From assembly GCA_002812745.2 (NCBI GenBank), contig NCSJ02000173.1, forward strand, positions 25,825 through 89,824: DNA of 64,000 nucleotides. Direction: 5' to 3'. A model generated the notes under the pieces. The model ran no database searches. It was not told the origin of the DNA and saw nothing but the letters and a program-made list of their open reading frames with translations. Each line of letters opens with the position of its first letter. The first letter of the stretch is position 1. Both the position numbers and the translations under genes were made by a program. The stretch is from Scytalidium lignicola. Its lineage: Eukaryota; Ascomycota; Leotiomycetes. Of the stretch, positions 34,023-46,683 are shown one piece after another.

Positions 34023-34284
34023 TGTTATATGACAATAAGTGCTAGTTCACGAGGGGAATCTTATTTGAGTGTACTTATTGTAGTATCTACAAGCAATTTC
34101 ACATTTGCTTAGCAAAGCCGAAAATGTATGAGATAACATAAGTGATCACGGACCTCCGATAAGCCTCCCTCCTGTTCTACCGCACCTCCCTTCTCCTTCT
34201 GATTCGTTGGTTGAGTGGTTGCACTTACTCCTCCTATATCACTACCGTACGTAATGAACCGTACAACCTGATAGTTCTCTTACA
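34023..34284 (+). repeat. LTR-like sequence
   Basis: It begins TGTTATATGACAATAAGTG directly after a polypurine tract and may end TCTCTTACA. Immediately afterwards comes TATTTTGGTGACC, which resembles the primer-binding-site region after a 5' LTR of gypsy-like elements. The borders are set by eye only. Confidence 0.45.
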
Positions 34285-34998
34285 TATTTTGGTGACCATC
34301 GCAAAAAGGTGCTTTGTGGTTAGTCGATTATGGAGGTTTAATTTACAGTCAAGCTTTTAAGCTTACAGCTTGCGTATAATATGGTAGAGAAGAAAGAAGT
34401 GCCTTAAAAAGGACGAGAAAGCAGTCGAATGAAGTGGTTTTCAAAGTGGGATCTTAAAAACCTTGAAATCAAACGAAATTGTGGTTAGATTACAGCTTAG
34501 AAAGTACGACAAAGGAGCTTGTATATTGCAGTTACTGATGCGGCGCTGTGATTCGTACGCAGCTCTATGTTGTGGTGGATTGGTTCGAGGGCGATTGCCG
34601 AACCGCATCGAGCCAGCGACGTCGCAATACCGAGCCAGGATGAGCACCAGCCGTCCCATTCCGCATAACGCAATTGCTGTGAGATACGACGTGACCTCCA
34701 AACCGCCATCTGGCTCACCAAACGACCACCACAACTCCACCAAACGTGAACCGATCGGCAGCGCTCCGTAAGCTATCAAAAGAGAAAAAAATTCGGTGGG
34801 AATCATGGAACTCAAAAATGGGATTGCTATGCGCCCCCCGGGCCATATATATGTAGTCGCCGCAATCCGCGCAATGGACTTCTTCCTCTGGATCCCCCTG
34901 CTATCATCATCTCCTGGAACCAGCGAGTCGCGACTTGCGTCTTTACATCTTGTGTCTCTCCCTCCCTCGTGAGTTGTTCAGATTGCTTTACTTCCAAG
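34285..34998. other. Upstream region of the urea transporter
   Basis: No coding feature is credible here; open frames on both strands at 34441-34815 are mirror images without domains. TATATATA at about 34847-34854 lies 150 bp before the transporter start codon and may be its TATA region. Confidence 0.45.
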
Positions 34999-37220
34999 AT
35001 GGCTAGAGAACTTCTCAGCCAGGCCGACGGCTATGGCATCATCGTTGGCCTGTCGATATTGTTCTGCCTCATCATTCTCGCTGCCGTTCGTATACAAAAG
35101 AGATACCTTTCGGAGGATAGCGACCAATCCGAGATGTTCATGGTCGCCAATCGTTCTGTGGGGACTGGATTAACGGCCTCCGCCGTCTTCTCGAGCTGGT
35201 AAGTTCCTATGGCAAGCAGTACGAGGAATATATGTGTTAACCATGATGGATGATCCAGGATGTGGATCAACGAAAGTGTCTTTTCGGCCGCATACACCTA
35301 CAAATGGGGTGTTGCACTGCCAATCTGGTGGGCAAGCGGGTTATCGTTCCAGATTGCCCTGATGGCCGTGCTCGGTATCGTGGCCAAGCTGCGCGTGCCG
35401 TATGCACATACCTCGCTCGAGATCATGAGAATGAGATATGGCAAATACGTGCACTGGCTTTTCATTCTGCTGAATATAGTCAACAACATTTTTGGTTGTG
35501 GTAGCATGATTCTCGCGGGCGCCNAGCTGGTGACGGGAATGACGGGGATGCACGTCGTCGCGGCCTGTATCCTGTTTCCTGCAGGAGGTAAGTTGGTCAA
35601 AGGTCAATGGCGAATGCAAACGCTGATTGTGTGGTACCTTTATAGTCGTCATCTACACGGCCGTCGGTGGTCTCAAAGCCACTTTCTTGACGGACTTCCT
35701 GCATACCACCATCGCGCTGATCCTCTTGATTTACTTCTCGCTCGCAGTCTTGACGAATGAGCACATTGGCGGTCCTTCAGGCTTGTACGAGAAAGTCAAA
35801 GCTACAGATGATTTCATTGCTGGAAACTACAAGGGCTCTCTTCTGAGCATGAAGTCCAAGAACGGTGAGGCAAATCGCCAATGTGACATCAAGACTTGAA
35901 TACTAAACGTTTGGTCCAGCGCTCCTTTTCGGCCTCGTGTTGAAGTTTGGTAATCTTGCACTCGTGCTCATGGACACAGCCTTCTGGCAGAAATCATTCG
36001 CCTCGGAAGTGCACTCGACTGTTCCAGCATATGACCTGGTGTCTATCGTCATCCTCGCCATACCCTGGTGCACTGGAACTATTATTGGTCTAAGCGCCCG
36101 CGCAATCGAAAAGACTCCGATCTGGTTCGACTACCCCAATACTCTGACAGACACTCAGGTGAACTCGGGCCTCGTAATGCCATACGTGCTGAGATCTCTG
36201 CTTGGTAGAGGCGCCACGACCGGTCTGCTTGTACTCGTTTTCATGGCCATCACCAGTACGGTATCTTCATCCATGATCGCTGTGAGCAGTATCATCTCTC
36301 TCGATTTCTTCCGCACCTACCTCAACCCAAGGGCATCAGACCGCAAAACCCTCCAGGTAAGCCATTGGGGCGTTGTTTTCCATGGTATCTTTATGGCGGG
36401 CTTTGCCATTATGCTCGAGTACGCTGGCGCGACAAACAATTGGTCCACTTACTTCCGTCCCATCATTTCATGCCCTGGCATTCTCCCCATGATCTTAACG
36501 CTCCTCTGGTCTAGACAAACGAAGTTGGCGGCCTTCCTTGCTCCCATTCTTGGGCTTCTTTCGGGCATGGCAACTTGGCTTGCCCTGTCGTGGAAATGGT
36601 CTGGTGTAATCAATATTCAAACGACGCAGGATCAGTTGCCCGGTCTTTATGGATCCGTGGTCTCTTTCTTCTCCCCAGCGCTCTATTCGGTTATCATATC
36701 CTTGGCTTGGCCGAGCCGTTTTGACTGGCGCGAGTTCCTCAGAATTGATCTTATTGATGATAAAAGTCAACCGAACAGCTCTCTGCAGTCCACACTGCCC
36801 AGTAGTGAAGCTGTGAATGAAACACTGAAAACTGGGAACGGTTCCGAGAAAGAAGCCTACTCTACAAGTGGTAAGGAGGAGAGCAGTCCACCACCTCCGC
36901 AACTGAATGCCAAAGTTCCTCTGGATCAAGTTGTTCATCCTTTTGATGAAACAACAATCAGACATATCAAAAAGTGGTTCAAAATTGCAAGCATATACTT
37001 TGTTGTCAACGTCCTAGTCACCATCGTTCTTTGGCCTTTGCCTCTATACCGGGACTGGATCTTCACAAAGAGCCTTTTCAACGGCTGGGTCACTATGGCG
37101 ATTATCTGGCATTTCGCCGCTATTTTCGCCGTAGTTGTATACCCAATTTATGACGGGAGACATGCGATCGCGCGGGCGGTTCAAGGAATGTCGAAGGAGT
37201 GGAAGAAAAANGTGAGATGA
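34999..37220 (+). CDS. DUR3-like urea/polyamine:proton (sodium:solute) symporter
   Basis: Four exons (34999-35198, 35259-35587, 35646-35864, 35920-37220) give 682 residues, normal for fungal DUR3/UreA. It belongs to the sodium:solute symporter family. Conserved blocks include TGLTASAVFSSWMWINESVF, AAYTYKWGVALPIWWASG, YTAVGGLKATFLTDFLHT, LVLMDTAFWQKSFAS and TSTVSSSMIAVSSIISLDFF. About 14-15 membrane helices are visible, with a polar loop near residues 520-580 before the last two. DUR3 proteins import urea across the plasma membrane under nitrogen limitation; some also carry polyamines. N bases at 35524 and 37211 leave one residue each undefined but do not break the frame. The role fits a nitrogen-scavenging theme with the allantoin genes 30 kb away, although the two are not adjacent. 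Confidence 0.9.
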
Positions 37221-37936
37221 TACTGAGACGGTGATGGGGACTTGCAAAACCAACATACTAGAATAATAGACTAAGAGACAAAAGAGCTTTGTGTTTGATT
37301 AGAAATATCTTTTTAAGATCAAGTATTAGAACAAATCTATATAGAACTAGAGAACCGAAAATGATACAATAACAAGTGATGTGGGACTTTGCCCAACGAA
37401 GTATAGAGCCTTTGTGGTGAAGTCTTCCCACCAAATTCAAGCATTAGTTTATAAACCATGATGTATCGGGTTAAGGAAATAGCGGTAATCGTTTGCTTTT
37501 TATGACTCTGCGGATACCTGTCCGCTCATAGCATTTTGAGCCTCTCAATGGGATATTTCCCACTCGCTCCGCTCAAAANTTGGCAGAAAGAGCCAGGGGG
37601 GTTTCCGTTGTGAAAAGCTATTCAAAGTCTTAAGTTTTGCCCGGCTGCTCAAGACATGGTCCAAAATATAAGGAAGCCAATGGAGTCAGCTCCGAACCCA
37701 TGGGTTGGGTCGAGCACCCGAAAATCCGACTCATTGCGTCTCATGGCGCAGCCAAGATTATTCAGTAACGGCGCTCAAGCGCATCTGAGCCCCAAAACAT
37801 CACATTTTATACTAATACAGGACTATGTTTCTACTAAGAAATTAGAAGAATATTAATTAGATTAGACATGTCTTGAAAGTGTCAACCTCATCGAGCATGC
37901 TCACAGCGCTGCAAAACCTAAACCTCAACTTCCATC
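37221..37936. other. Intergenic region, no gene seen
   Basis: The genes on either side converge here. A 3' stretch with an N at 37579 and an open frame at 37656-37856 show no family-like sequence. Confidence 0.5.
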
Positions 37937-40900
37937 TCATTTACTTAAGAAACAAGTCTGTTTAAGCGTAGCTTCCATCTCATCCTCAGACGCCTTAAAA
38001 TCCTTCCCAATTTCCGACAAATCATCGGCACTAATCGCCCTCTTTGCCGCTGCCAAGGATGCGAAATCATCCGTTGTCTTCCCCTTTCCCAACGTAAGCG
38101 CACTCAATATCTGCATAGGCGCGGATGCAGGGTCGGCCACTATCCCTTGGATAGCTAACGCTACATTTCCCGTGGCGGAAACGATCTCAAAGGCTCCGTC
38201 AGCGATTTCGAGGGAAGGTGCGATCTCATCAAGAAGAGGGATAAATGCGAAGATGATACCCAGGATTTCGAGGATAAGGGCGATCTTCTTTGCCTTCTTT
38301 TCTTTCTCTCCAATTTGTTTTACGGTGGTCATCGCTTCGAGGGCTTGCGAGATCATGAAGACTGGCATGGAGAGGACGTCTACTACATCGCTTGTTCCGT
38401 TTTTCCAGGTGCCAGATGGTATGTCCATCTGTCGAGCTAAAATAGTGTCCTGCATTGAGGATATTTGCGGTAGCGCTTGTGTGAGATGATATCCTTGGGG
38501 TTGTTGGGTGTGAAGCTTGGTGCAGCTTGAGGCATTCCTATATTTGTCACATCGGTTCGAACACAAGGTACGAGTCCACGACTGCTGCATCTCGTAAGGA
38601 CGTTCGTCGTCTTAAACACAACCCACGATTGGTCGATACTGTATTTGTCCGACAATGCTTTATAGAAGCCATCTGAGTCTGTGAGTGTATATGTTATGTT
38701 CCAGGTGCCCGGGTGGAAAAGGGTTTCATACTAGAGATTCGAAAAGTTAGCACATAAATGGATGAACTGACAATTTTCAGGCTAGTGGTCAAGTATGCCG
38801 AATTACTTACTGAGATTGGGCAAGCCTGCGAGAATGTTTTGTCCTCTGATGAATACTCGCAATTGAAATACTGTTGGCCTGCCCCTCCAGCAGGATTGGA
38901 TGGGGTTGACTCGGCCATGAACTGATGAAGAGCATCCGGGACCATTTCTTTGACGTAGTCACCGAATACACCGTCGTACCCGCTATTGACCTTTGTATAG
39001 TTCGTAACTTCTGTATCGAGCATGTCACTTAGGACTTGAAGCGTATAGTACGAAGAGCAGACAGGATCGGTGAGACCGGCAAGGTCGCTTGCGTTGATCG
39101 CCTCCAAGGAGGAGAATTGGATCGTGTAGTCACAATATGTGTCTATCATGCACCAAGATTCGGTGCTTTCGTCATCACATTCATCCTCATCGGAGGAAGC
39201 GTCGTTAGCGTATGCCGCAAGGGCACTCCAGAATGGATGGCTGTCGAGTTGGGTGTTGTTTGCCGCGAAAATAGAAGTGTTGTAATATGTATCGCTAACC
39301 ATTTCAACTGAACCGATAGTAACCAGATTCCAGACGTATAGTCCGGCATTAAAGCCTTGATCATTAACGAGTCGCTGCTGACAGTTTTGAGCATCAACAC
39401 AAATAGACTGATCATAAGCATCGAACCAGGAATATAGTCCCGCACCGGCAACAGTAAGATTGGTGACTCCGTCCAGCAAAACCGACCATGCAAAATTACA
39501 CAAAAGATCAGTACCAGCACATGTGTCCGGATCGTCGGGAAAGCTAGGATCGTTGCTAAAGAGCCCAACTGTATCGGCGAAAGGACCAGGAGACTCGGTT
39601 GCATCTGCATATTGAAAGTATGGTGATTCTGTTTGAATCATGCCCGCAAACGTGTTAACAGTTTCGGCGAAGTTATACTAATTGAAATATTAGCACTTGT
39701 CTTCAACCTCCATTTCGTTGACAAAAAGAGCACCGCAGAAGTTGCTCTTAAACACCCCTCTGAGATTTATCCTTTAAGAAATAGCAAAACCTATATCAAC
39801 AGAATTAACCAAACTGACCTGATATAACATCGCGTGTTCTGATGCAGTCCCATATAGCCAAGTCGGTCCAGGAGACTCAAGGAGAATTCCTCTAGCAACA
39901 GCAACAGTAACTTGCGTATTAGAAGCATCGTCTATATCATGATCTGCCACCCAAGCCCACACGTTCTCAAAATATCCATTTGAGGTATTCGTAATGTGCA
40001 TCATCATCGAGGCGGCTATACATCCAGTGGGGGTTGTCGGTTGAGGAGGACATTGTGCTACCTGCAATTCTGTCCCAATAGCGCCACCAACGCGAAAATG
40101 AGCATCCCACATCCCGACCGATCCTTGAGTCTCTGCTTGCACATTCCATTCCATCACTATTAGACCTGGAAGAGCTCCAGTAGACGTGAAAAGCATATCG
40201 GAGATCTCTACTGTTCCAACATCATTAGGGGCACCTACTCGGACCATAACTTGGGGATTCGAAGCATCCGCAAAGAAAGGGCCGGAGGCGACAATCTGAG
40301 ACCAGACTTGTCCTGTCATTCGGATGTTGGATGGAACGTTAATAGTTGATGTGACTATATAGGAGCCAGCGGGAAAGTAAATCAAGTTGCTAGTTGTCTT
40401 GGTCATGTTATTATTGCCAAATTAACGAGAGACATTACACTTACAGCTAATGCGAGCGCGGCCTGTATAGCTTCAGTATCATCAGTAACGCCGTCACCCA
40501 CCGCACCATGATCTTTAACACTGATAATAGATCCAGTATCAAGAGTTTCGTATTGCGGCCTATTCTTCCCAAAATAGTTGTTTCGGAACCAAGGTGCTGA
40601 AGTAAGGTCTAATAAACCCGGAGGAGGTGACTGAACATCCGCCGTATACAAACCCGTGGTACCAGATGTACCAACATTCCCAACAATCACGAAATCAGTG
40701 TTCTCAGCTGGGATTAACACATCATAGCCGTTCGCGAATGCGATCATTGTATCCACATTCAGCACGCCGATGTTATCGAGAGTAATGATGCTAGTATCCA
40801 TAATAGTACCGTTCACAGCCCTGGCATCAATGGCTGTCGCTGTACCGTCGAACAGAGAGTCCATCACGTATATAGAACCGGGTGTAGTAAGAGAGTTTTC

Positions 40901-42644
40901 ACTCGCAGGAGGAATTAAGAGGAAGCCAATTGGGGTACCGCCGGCGAACGTGAGGCCAGACCAAGTCCATCCCCAATCCCATAGCAAGCAAACACCAGCA
41001 ATTTGTTGACCAGAAAACTCAAAGTTTCGAACTGTGTATTGCTGATTTCCTCTATCTGTAGGTAGTTGGTTAGCACAGTATATGTTACAGGAGTATATAT
41101 CTATAGGACTAAGGAATTAGATGTAGCTGCTCTTTCACTTACAGATTCCGTATGCTCCACCACTAATAAAGCAGTCCGACATAAATCCACCGCTGCCATT
41201 TTCAGTAAACAATCCCATTTGTGTACTGTTGGGGTTATCATCCTCCATATTGATATAAACATTTGTCATGGAAGTCGCCTGGGCAACCTGCCAGTGAAAG
41301 CCAGCTGCCTTGTCTGTTGTGGTATCTGATATATCAATCATGAAATTTCTAACTTGACGGAAGAAATTTGATTGATATTTATATATTTGTTAGTGAGATG
41401 GTATTAATTGTAATAATTGAGTAGGTACCTCGATATACCATTCCGCACTGTTCTCGTTTGGAATATACACATCACTTTGAATAGCACCTACAATAAGAGT
41501 TAGATGATCTTCAGGTGTATGAATTTGGAAAGTTTACCAAGGCCGATAAATTGTTGGGAAGTTTTAATAACTGGCAAGTCATTTATCTTATAACAAGTTA
41601 GTTTAGCTATAGGCCAATAGAATCAAGTAACATACATCTCCTACGAGCTGAGTATAATAATAGGCATTAATTGGTGTGGAGATCAAATATGTACCCGGAG
41701 GGAAGTATATTAAAGTGCCTTTAACTGAGGACGAATTGCATCCAAAGCCACAATTACCTTGGTAGGCGATAGCGGCGTTGATAGCATTAGTGTCACTAAG
41801 AAAAATATTAGCACTAGGTATTCGGATCAAATTTTATACAAACAAGAGTAGCTTCCTTACATGCTTTGCAAGCTAAACAAAGGGGGGGGAAGCAGTAGGA
41901 AGTCCTGCCACGGGGGCCCTGAGGGTAAACGTACTCTGTGAGACCATCGCCCTTTGCACCGCCACCAAACAGCGGGTTCGTGACATCGCGAAATACCTAT
42001 TTCAATGTCAGTTCAACATTCAAGCTGCGATATTATACCGCACAGTTTGTAAAGCTCACCATATAAGAATCATCATAACCCATTGGGGCATGGCCAGTTT
42101 GAGCGACGTTCGGGACCCAGTAGGCGTCTCCGTGCGAATTTGCTCCATACCCCGCATCTCCAAATGCTCTCTTGGTAAGATTGGTGGCAGCATTAAACTT
42201 CTTCACGTACTGAGGTTGAGGATACGTCTTATGCAGCGTTCCATTTTTAAGTTGTGCAGCAGCGTTGACTTCTGCGATGAGTGAGGCCGCGGCCAACACT
42301 GTTGCGTTAAGCGGTGGCGCGGTAGGTTCATCGTCTGTCTTTCTCTTGGAAGTTTTAGCTTCCTTGCTATGCCGAGAGACATAGGTGTTGCGTCTCGGGT
42401 TCTCGAGTCGATAACTATTATATTTGCTCTGCTGGGTGACAGCTTCGTTCAATATCTTCTGAGCCCGAGCAATCTCAAAGGTCGAAACGTTCTGACGCTT
42501 GTGGATATGGGGTGAGTTGAGGGCACGCAGTTGATGCTTGAGATGAACACGCTCGCTCTGCTCTGGGGAGCATTGTGCAAGTAAAACAAAGAAAGAAAAA
42601 AGGAACGCATAAATTAAGGCGCGATGTGATGAGAAAGCCGCCAT
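37937..42644 (-). CDS. Secreted GH55 / pectate-lyase-superfamily protein with extra C-terminal domain (possible frameshift)
   Basis: A signal peptide (ALIYAFLFSFFVLLAQCS) starts exon 1. Exons that join in phase are 42644-42060, 41996-41935, 41795-41636, 41586-41538, 41487-41429, exon 6 to 41143, 41055-40445, 40397-39819, 39677-38811 and 38730 onward. The acceptor of exon 6, near 41370, could not be fitted to GT-AG. Two right-handed beta-helix halves are marked by FRDVTNPLFGGGAKGDGLTD with GTLIYFPPGTYLISTPI, and by VKDHGAVGDGVTDDTEAIQA with LIYFPAGSYIVTST. This is the GH55 layout of fungal exo-beta-1,3-glucanases. After the glucanase part comes NPKDIIS, then a one-base frame change at 38478-38484 in a CA run. 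About 175 residues follow (QALPQISSMQDTILARQ, VDVLSMPVFMISQALEAMT) resembling the tails of fungal killer-toxin-like chitinases. Full length would be about 1,250 residues. Confidence 0.8.
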
Positions 42645-43694
42645 GGCTACTGGTGACGAAGCTAAGAATCTTCAGATGGTAAAGCCCCAGAGTATGGATT
42701 GCTTTCTAGCACGAGTGCTTTTGAGAGACAAAAGGAAGGTATTCAATGATAGCATTCACGCAAGAATGCAACAACTGCGAAGGGGAGGGAGGAGTATGAG
42801 CATGGCGATGTCTCTTACCCAAGTAGAAAGACCCCGCAAGATTATATCGGTGCAAATGCTCATCTAAGCTCCCTCGCGCTCCCTCACTGGAGTTGGAGGA
42901 GGCAGGCGAGCGAGGGAGGGGTCCATCTCTCGGACTCCTCGTACTCCGTAGTCCGTAACTTTACCTCCCTCCTTACCCACCTAGGTAATTACTTTAGGTA
43001 CACATGTCGGGCGTCTGCGATGGTCTCTTGTGGCTTGTGAGGTTGTGAATGCTTGTGATGAGGAAAGAAGCCGACCACTTCGAGGCGGAAAGGCTGACAA
43101 GGAACAGGAACAGGGGCAGGGGAAGGGGCGGGCAGCTCCGCAGCAGTGGTCTAGTGCGGAACGTTGCGCCACAGGCACGCATTGTTGGACGCAGGAATAA
43201 GGGTTAAATCCAGATGTTCCTCGGAAGCAAGATACTTCATAGTTGATACGGGTAAACTACTGGACTTATCGAGTACAGCTGCGGATAATTGCCAAGCCTT
43301 GGGCCTCAAATCAAGCTCTTCAGCCCGCCCTGGAAGTCTGGCGATAAGCTTCTGTCACCTTCTCAAAGCAGATATATGGAAAGTCAAGGGGCAGCATCGG
43401 ACTTTCTCCCATTCTTGGATAGGTGAAGTTTTATGTAGCCTCTGTAGGATTGCCATTCATTTCTCCTGTTTTTACAGGGGGGACAGTAGACTTCAATGAC
43501 GAAACTAGACAAAATACGTCTGAGCTGACCTCCCAGCTATATACGAGGAACGAGAGGATTTCCATCTTGATGCTCAAAGGTAGAAAGGATGCCCCCCAAA
43601 CCTTTCATTCTTGGTTGCCGATAGTTGACACTCTGCCAGAATATTTTTCAATCGTTGCCTCGCTGAATCCAGTAGCAACCAAGTACACTCTCTC
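42645..43694. promoter_or_regulatory. Divergent intergenic region between two secreted-protein genes
   Basis: This kilobase separates the GH55 and CFEM genes, which are transcribed away from each other. It contains a GC-rich, partly self-complementary stretch near 42868-42925 (GCTCCCTCGCGCTCCCTC ... GCGAGCGAGGGAGG) able to form a hairpin. Open frames here lack protein-like features. Confidence 0.4.
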
Positions 43695-45084
43695 ATGATG
43701 AGGTTCCTTTGGGATTTTTCTCTACTGGTGGCCTTTCTTTGCTCCAATGTTCTAAGTAAAAAAATCGCTCTAGCTCATGGCCCTTGTTCACCGTCAAATT
43801 TTTACAACTCTTCCAACAGTTTGCACTGGAACAACTTGCCTGCAAACGATCAGCTCCAGCACCAGTACCAGACCCAGTTCGAATTCAACTACCACTTCCA
43901 CAACGTCATCATCATTTGCTTCGCAAACATCTTCGTCATCCTCTGCCTCGGCAGGAATTTCAACAGTCTCTTCTACCACCTCGACCACTTCGTCAGTTAG
44001 CTACGACCAGTACGCGGTGACCACCACCTTCACACAACCGCCCTCGTGTACTGACGGGTTTACGTACATTTGGATTTTTTCTGATATATCTCGATCATAT
44101 GTACTGACAAAATCGTAGTGCAATTGAAGATTGGGGAACTGACATCTATAACAACCTCATATATTCTCAATCCGGTTTCGATTTAGAGTACACAAGTTGC
44201 TACCCACCGCAATTCTATGGCAGCGTTCTAGCCTCGATTTCTTCGACTACTCTAGGCCCATTCACTGCTTTAATCTGCCCATACACATGGGAGAGCTATG
44301 ATATAAACTCAAGATATGTTATTTGCTGTCCAAGGTAGTTTCAATACTTCTCTCATTCAAGGTTCTTTTACTGATATATGAAAATAGCGGATATCGTTTG
44401 CTTGCACCTAATATCCATGATCCCGTCCGTCCTGGTAGCGGCGCTGTCTGTACTTCATCCATCGGGGGTGGTGGGTTACTTGATATTACCTCTTTTGGTT
44501 TTACGGGCGGAGAAACAGTTGTGCCAGCTACCGCTGGGCCTGATGGTACCTATATTTGGGCAAATGCTTTCGATGGTATTACTACCAGTGTATCCATCCC
44601 GTCTACCTCGTCCTCGACGTCGATCTCAACAACCACCTCTTCTTCCACCTCAAACTCGTCGTCGTCATCGAAAATCACCTCCTCCTCAACGTCGATTCCG
44701 CCAACCACCTCTTCATCATCTATTCCGTCAACCACCTTCTCAGCGTCGATTCCGACAACCACTTCTTCTTCCACCTTACAATCCTCGTCGTTGTCACCAA
44801 CGATAACAACTACTGGCACTGTCATCCCAGGTGAATCTAACTTACCTGCTTGTGGACAACTCTGCTTTAATAATATGCTTGCCCAGTATGCTACCCTTGG
44901 GTGTGCTCGTTTGGACGCTTACTGCCTTTGCAGCAACGTCAACTTCGGCTTTGGGCTTCGCGACTGTTCGAACGGCGCCTGCGGTGCGGATGTTGCTAGT
45001 ACTGTAATCGCCTTTGGAAGTGCATATTGTTCAACTGCAACTGCTACTCACACGGTTCAAGTACCATTAATAACTGCTAGTTAA
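43695..45084 (+). CDS. Secreted Ser/Thr-rich protein with C-terminal CFEM domain (possible frameshift)
   Basis: Proposed exons are 43695-43727, 43774-44063, 44119-44335 and 44388-45084. The 46-nt first intron joins a hydrophobic start (MRFLWDFSLL) to LMALVHRQIFTTLP, making one signal peptide. Two Ser/Thr stretches (mucin-like, likely O-glycosylated) surround a cysteine-containing region with FDLEYTSCYPPQFYGSV. The end is a CFEM domain with CGQLC, GCARLDAYCLC, DCSNGACG and a final C, eight cysteines in all. CFEM proteins act in heme/iron uptake, the cell wall or host interaction. No GPI-type tail is visible, so it may be released. Within exon 3, a CCCC run at 44278-44281 shifts the frame by one; without one base the reading continues smoothly to PYTWESYDINSRYVICC. 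That is either a sequence error or a real break. Confidence 0.7.
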
Positions 45085-46683
45085 AATCTTTAATATATAG
45101 ACCCTCTTCTGCTTCATTAAGCAGTTTAAGTATATCTAATAAACCAACCATATTCTCCTCGACCAAACTCAGCTGATTAGATGTGTGAAGTATGGGCAAG
45201 AACGGAAAAAGAGTCCCTTAACTATAGAAATCCTAAATTGTATTTCCCCCCCTACTTGACGGCAATTTTATTTACATGTTTTGTTCTTCCACAGTTATAT
45301 AACTTGCATTTACGAGCCCAAGGAATTCCAAGTTCCCATTAGGAAATACAAATATTTACAAAAATCTACATTCATAACTTTTGTCTTTCGATGGTAAGAT
45401 AATCAGTCAGGATATGCTCCTACGAACTCTTGCAGCATCAGTAGCGGAGGCTATTCCGAGAATTAAAGAAAATCACTTTCCCCTCCCCCCCTTCGTTTCT
45501 CCTTCCGTATTTCCTCCGGTCAAGATCTCGGTCAATTAATAGGCACTGTGCCGCACAAGCCGAGCTCAGAAACTCGTCCGTTTCGTTGACCAACTTAAAG
45601 TCGTATTCTTATTCCCGTCTTCTCAACTCTCCTGAAAAGGCGGGAGCAGTAAGATTACCAAGCGAGGGACAAACGACCCCTCCAAAAGCCTCCAAAAGCC
45701 TCCAACAGTCCAAGATAAAGTACGCGACCCGTCAATACCGAACACTAGGCCAAGCTAGGTAGATAGGTACCCAGTGGGCGAGGGCGGAGGAGGAAGATAA
45801 GATGGTGGGACCAATGGCAGGTGCAGCCTTCTTCCCAGGCACACCAATCGGGCACGAATCGTTGCAGCAGTGGTCCCTGCATAAGCTTGGACGCTTACCG
45901 CTCCGTTCCGCGCCGCACCGGAGAGAGCCAAATTGCGTTACTCTATTACTCTATTTCTCTGTTCTGCCCCGCGATGTAACCTTAATAAGTTATACAGTAG
46001 GTCTAAGCTTTGCTCTCTAGCTTGGACTGAACAGTCACTGACTTTGCTTGCTGCACGTTGGGAAAATCCTGCCCACTGCCCGGTGTTCGGAAATTGTTGT
46101 GAAAGAGTCTTTTCCACTGCGACCCAGACCCATTGTTATCATGGATGAAACCCACCTTTGTTGGTTGTTGTGCTGTTCTGGCTAGGGATGATAGTTCCAA
46201 TCTTAGCTAAAATGAGCGTCAGAATCGAAGCTCATACGGTAGAACCTCACTCGTAAGTTTCGCAAATAGGGGTGAGAGCAGTTTACTCTGAACTTGACGG
46301 GGGGNCGGGGGGGCGGTGATGCAGGAAATTTCCTCCTGCCCTTGTCAACGTTCATGGACTTTCCTAAGTAGGATAAAGCAATAGCGTTAATCTGAATTCC
46401 GAATCAACCTTCCCAGCGGAAGCCAGCAAAGTCTTCTGTAGCTCCTACAGTTTTGGTTCTTCGCTGCTTTTCATATTGTTTCGGTATCTCTATACCAAAA
46501 GGCCCTCGCCGTCCCGTCATTTGCCTTGCTTTGCTTTGATATTTTAGTTTTGAGTATCGATCCGATACACCACCACATTCATTGTGCTCTGGATTGTGTA
46601 CTTCCTCGAAACTATCCCTGATCGAAGATTCGACATTCCTATATCTCGCTGCTTATTCCGCTACTTCGCAGCACTCCCCAGCC
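45085..46683. other. Intergenic region, no gene seen
   Basis: This 1.6-kb stretch has mixed composition, with a G-run and N at about 46300-46318. The plus-strand frame at 45802-46020 looks like chance: it has no domain and no intron structure. Confidence 0.5.

Noticed and set aside
34441..34815. Mirror-image open frames upstream of the urea transporter
   Set aside because: Overlapping frames on both strands without domain features; treated as promoter sequence.
45802..46200. Open frames on both strands upstream of the secreted-protein gene
   Set aside because: Short, mutually overlapping and without protein-like features.
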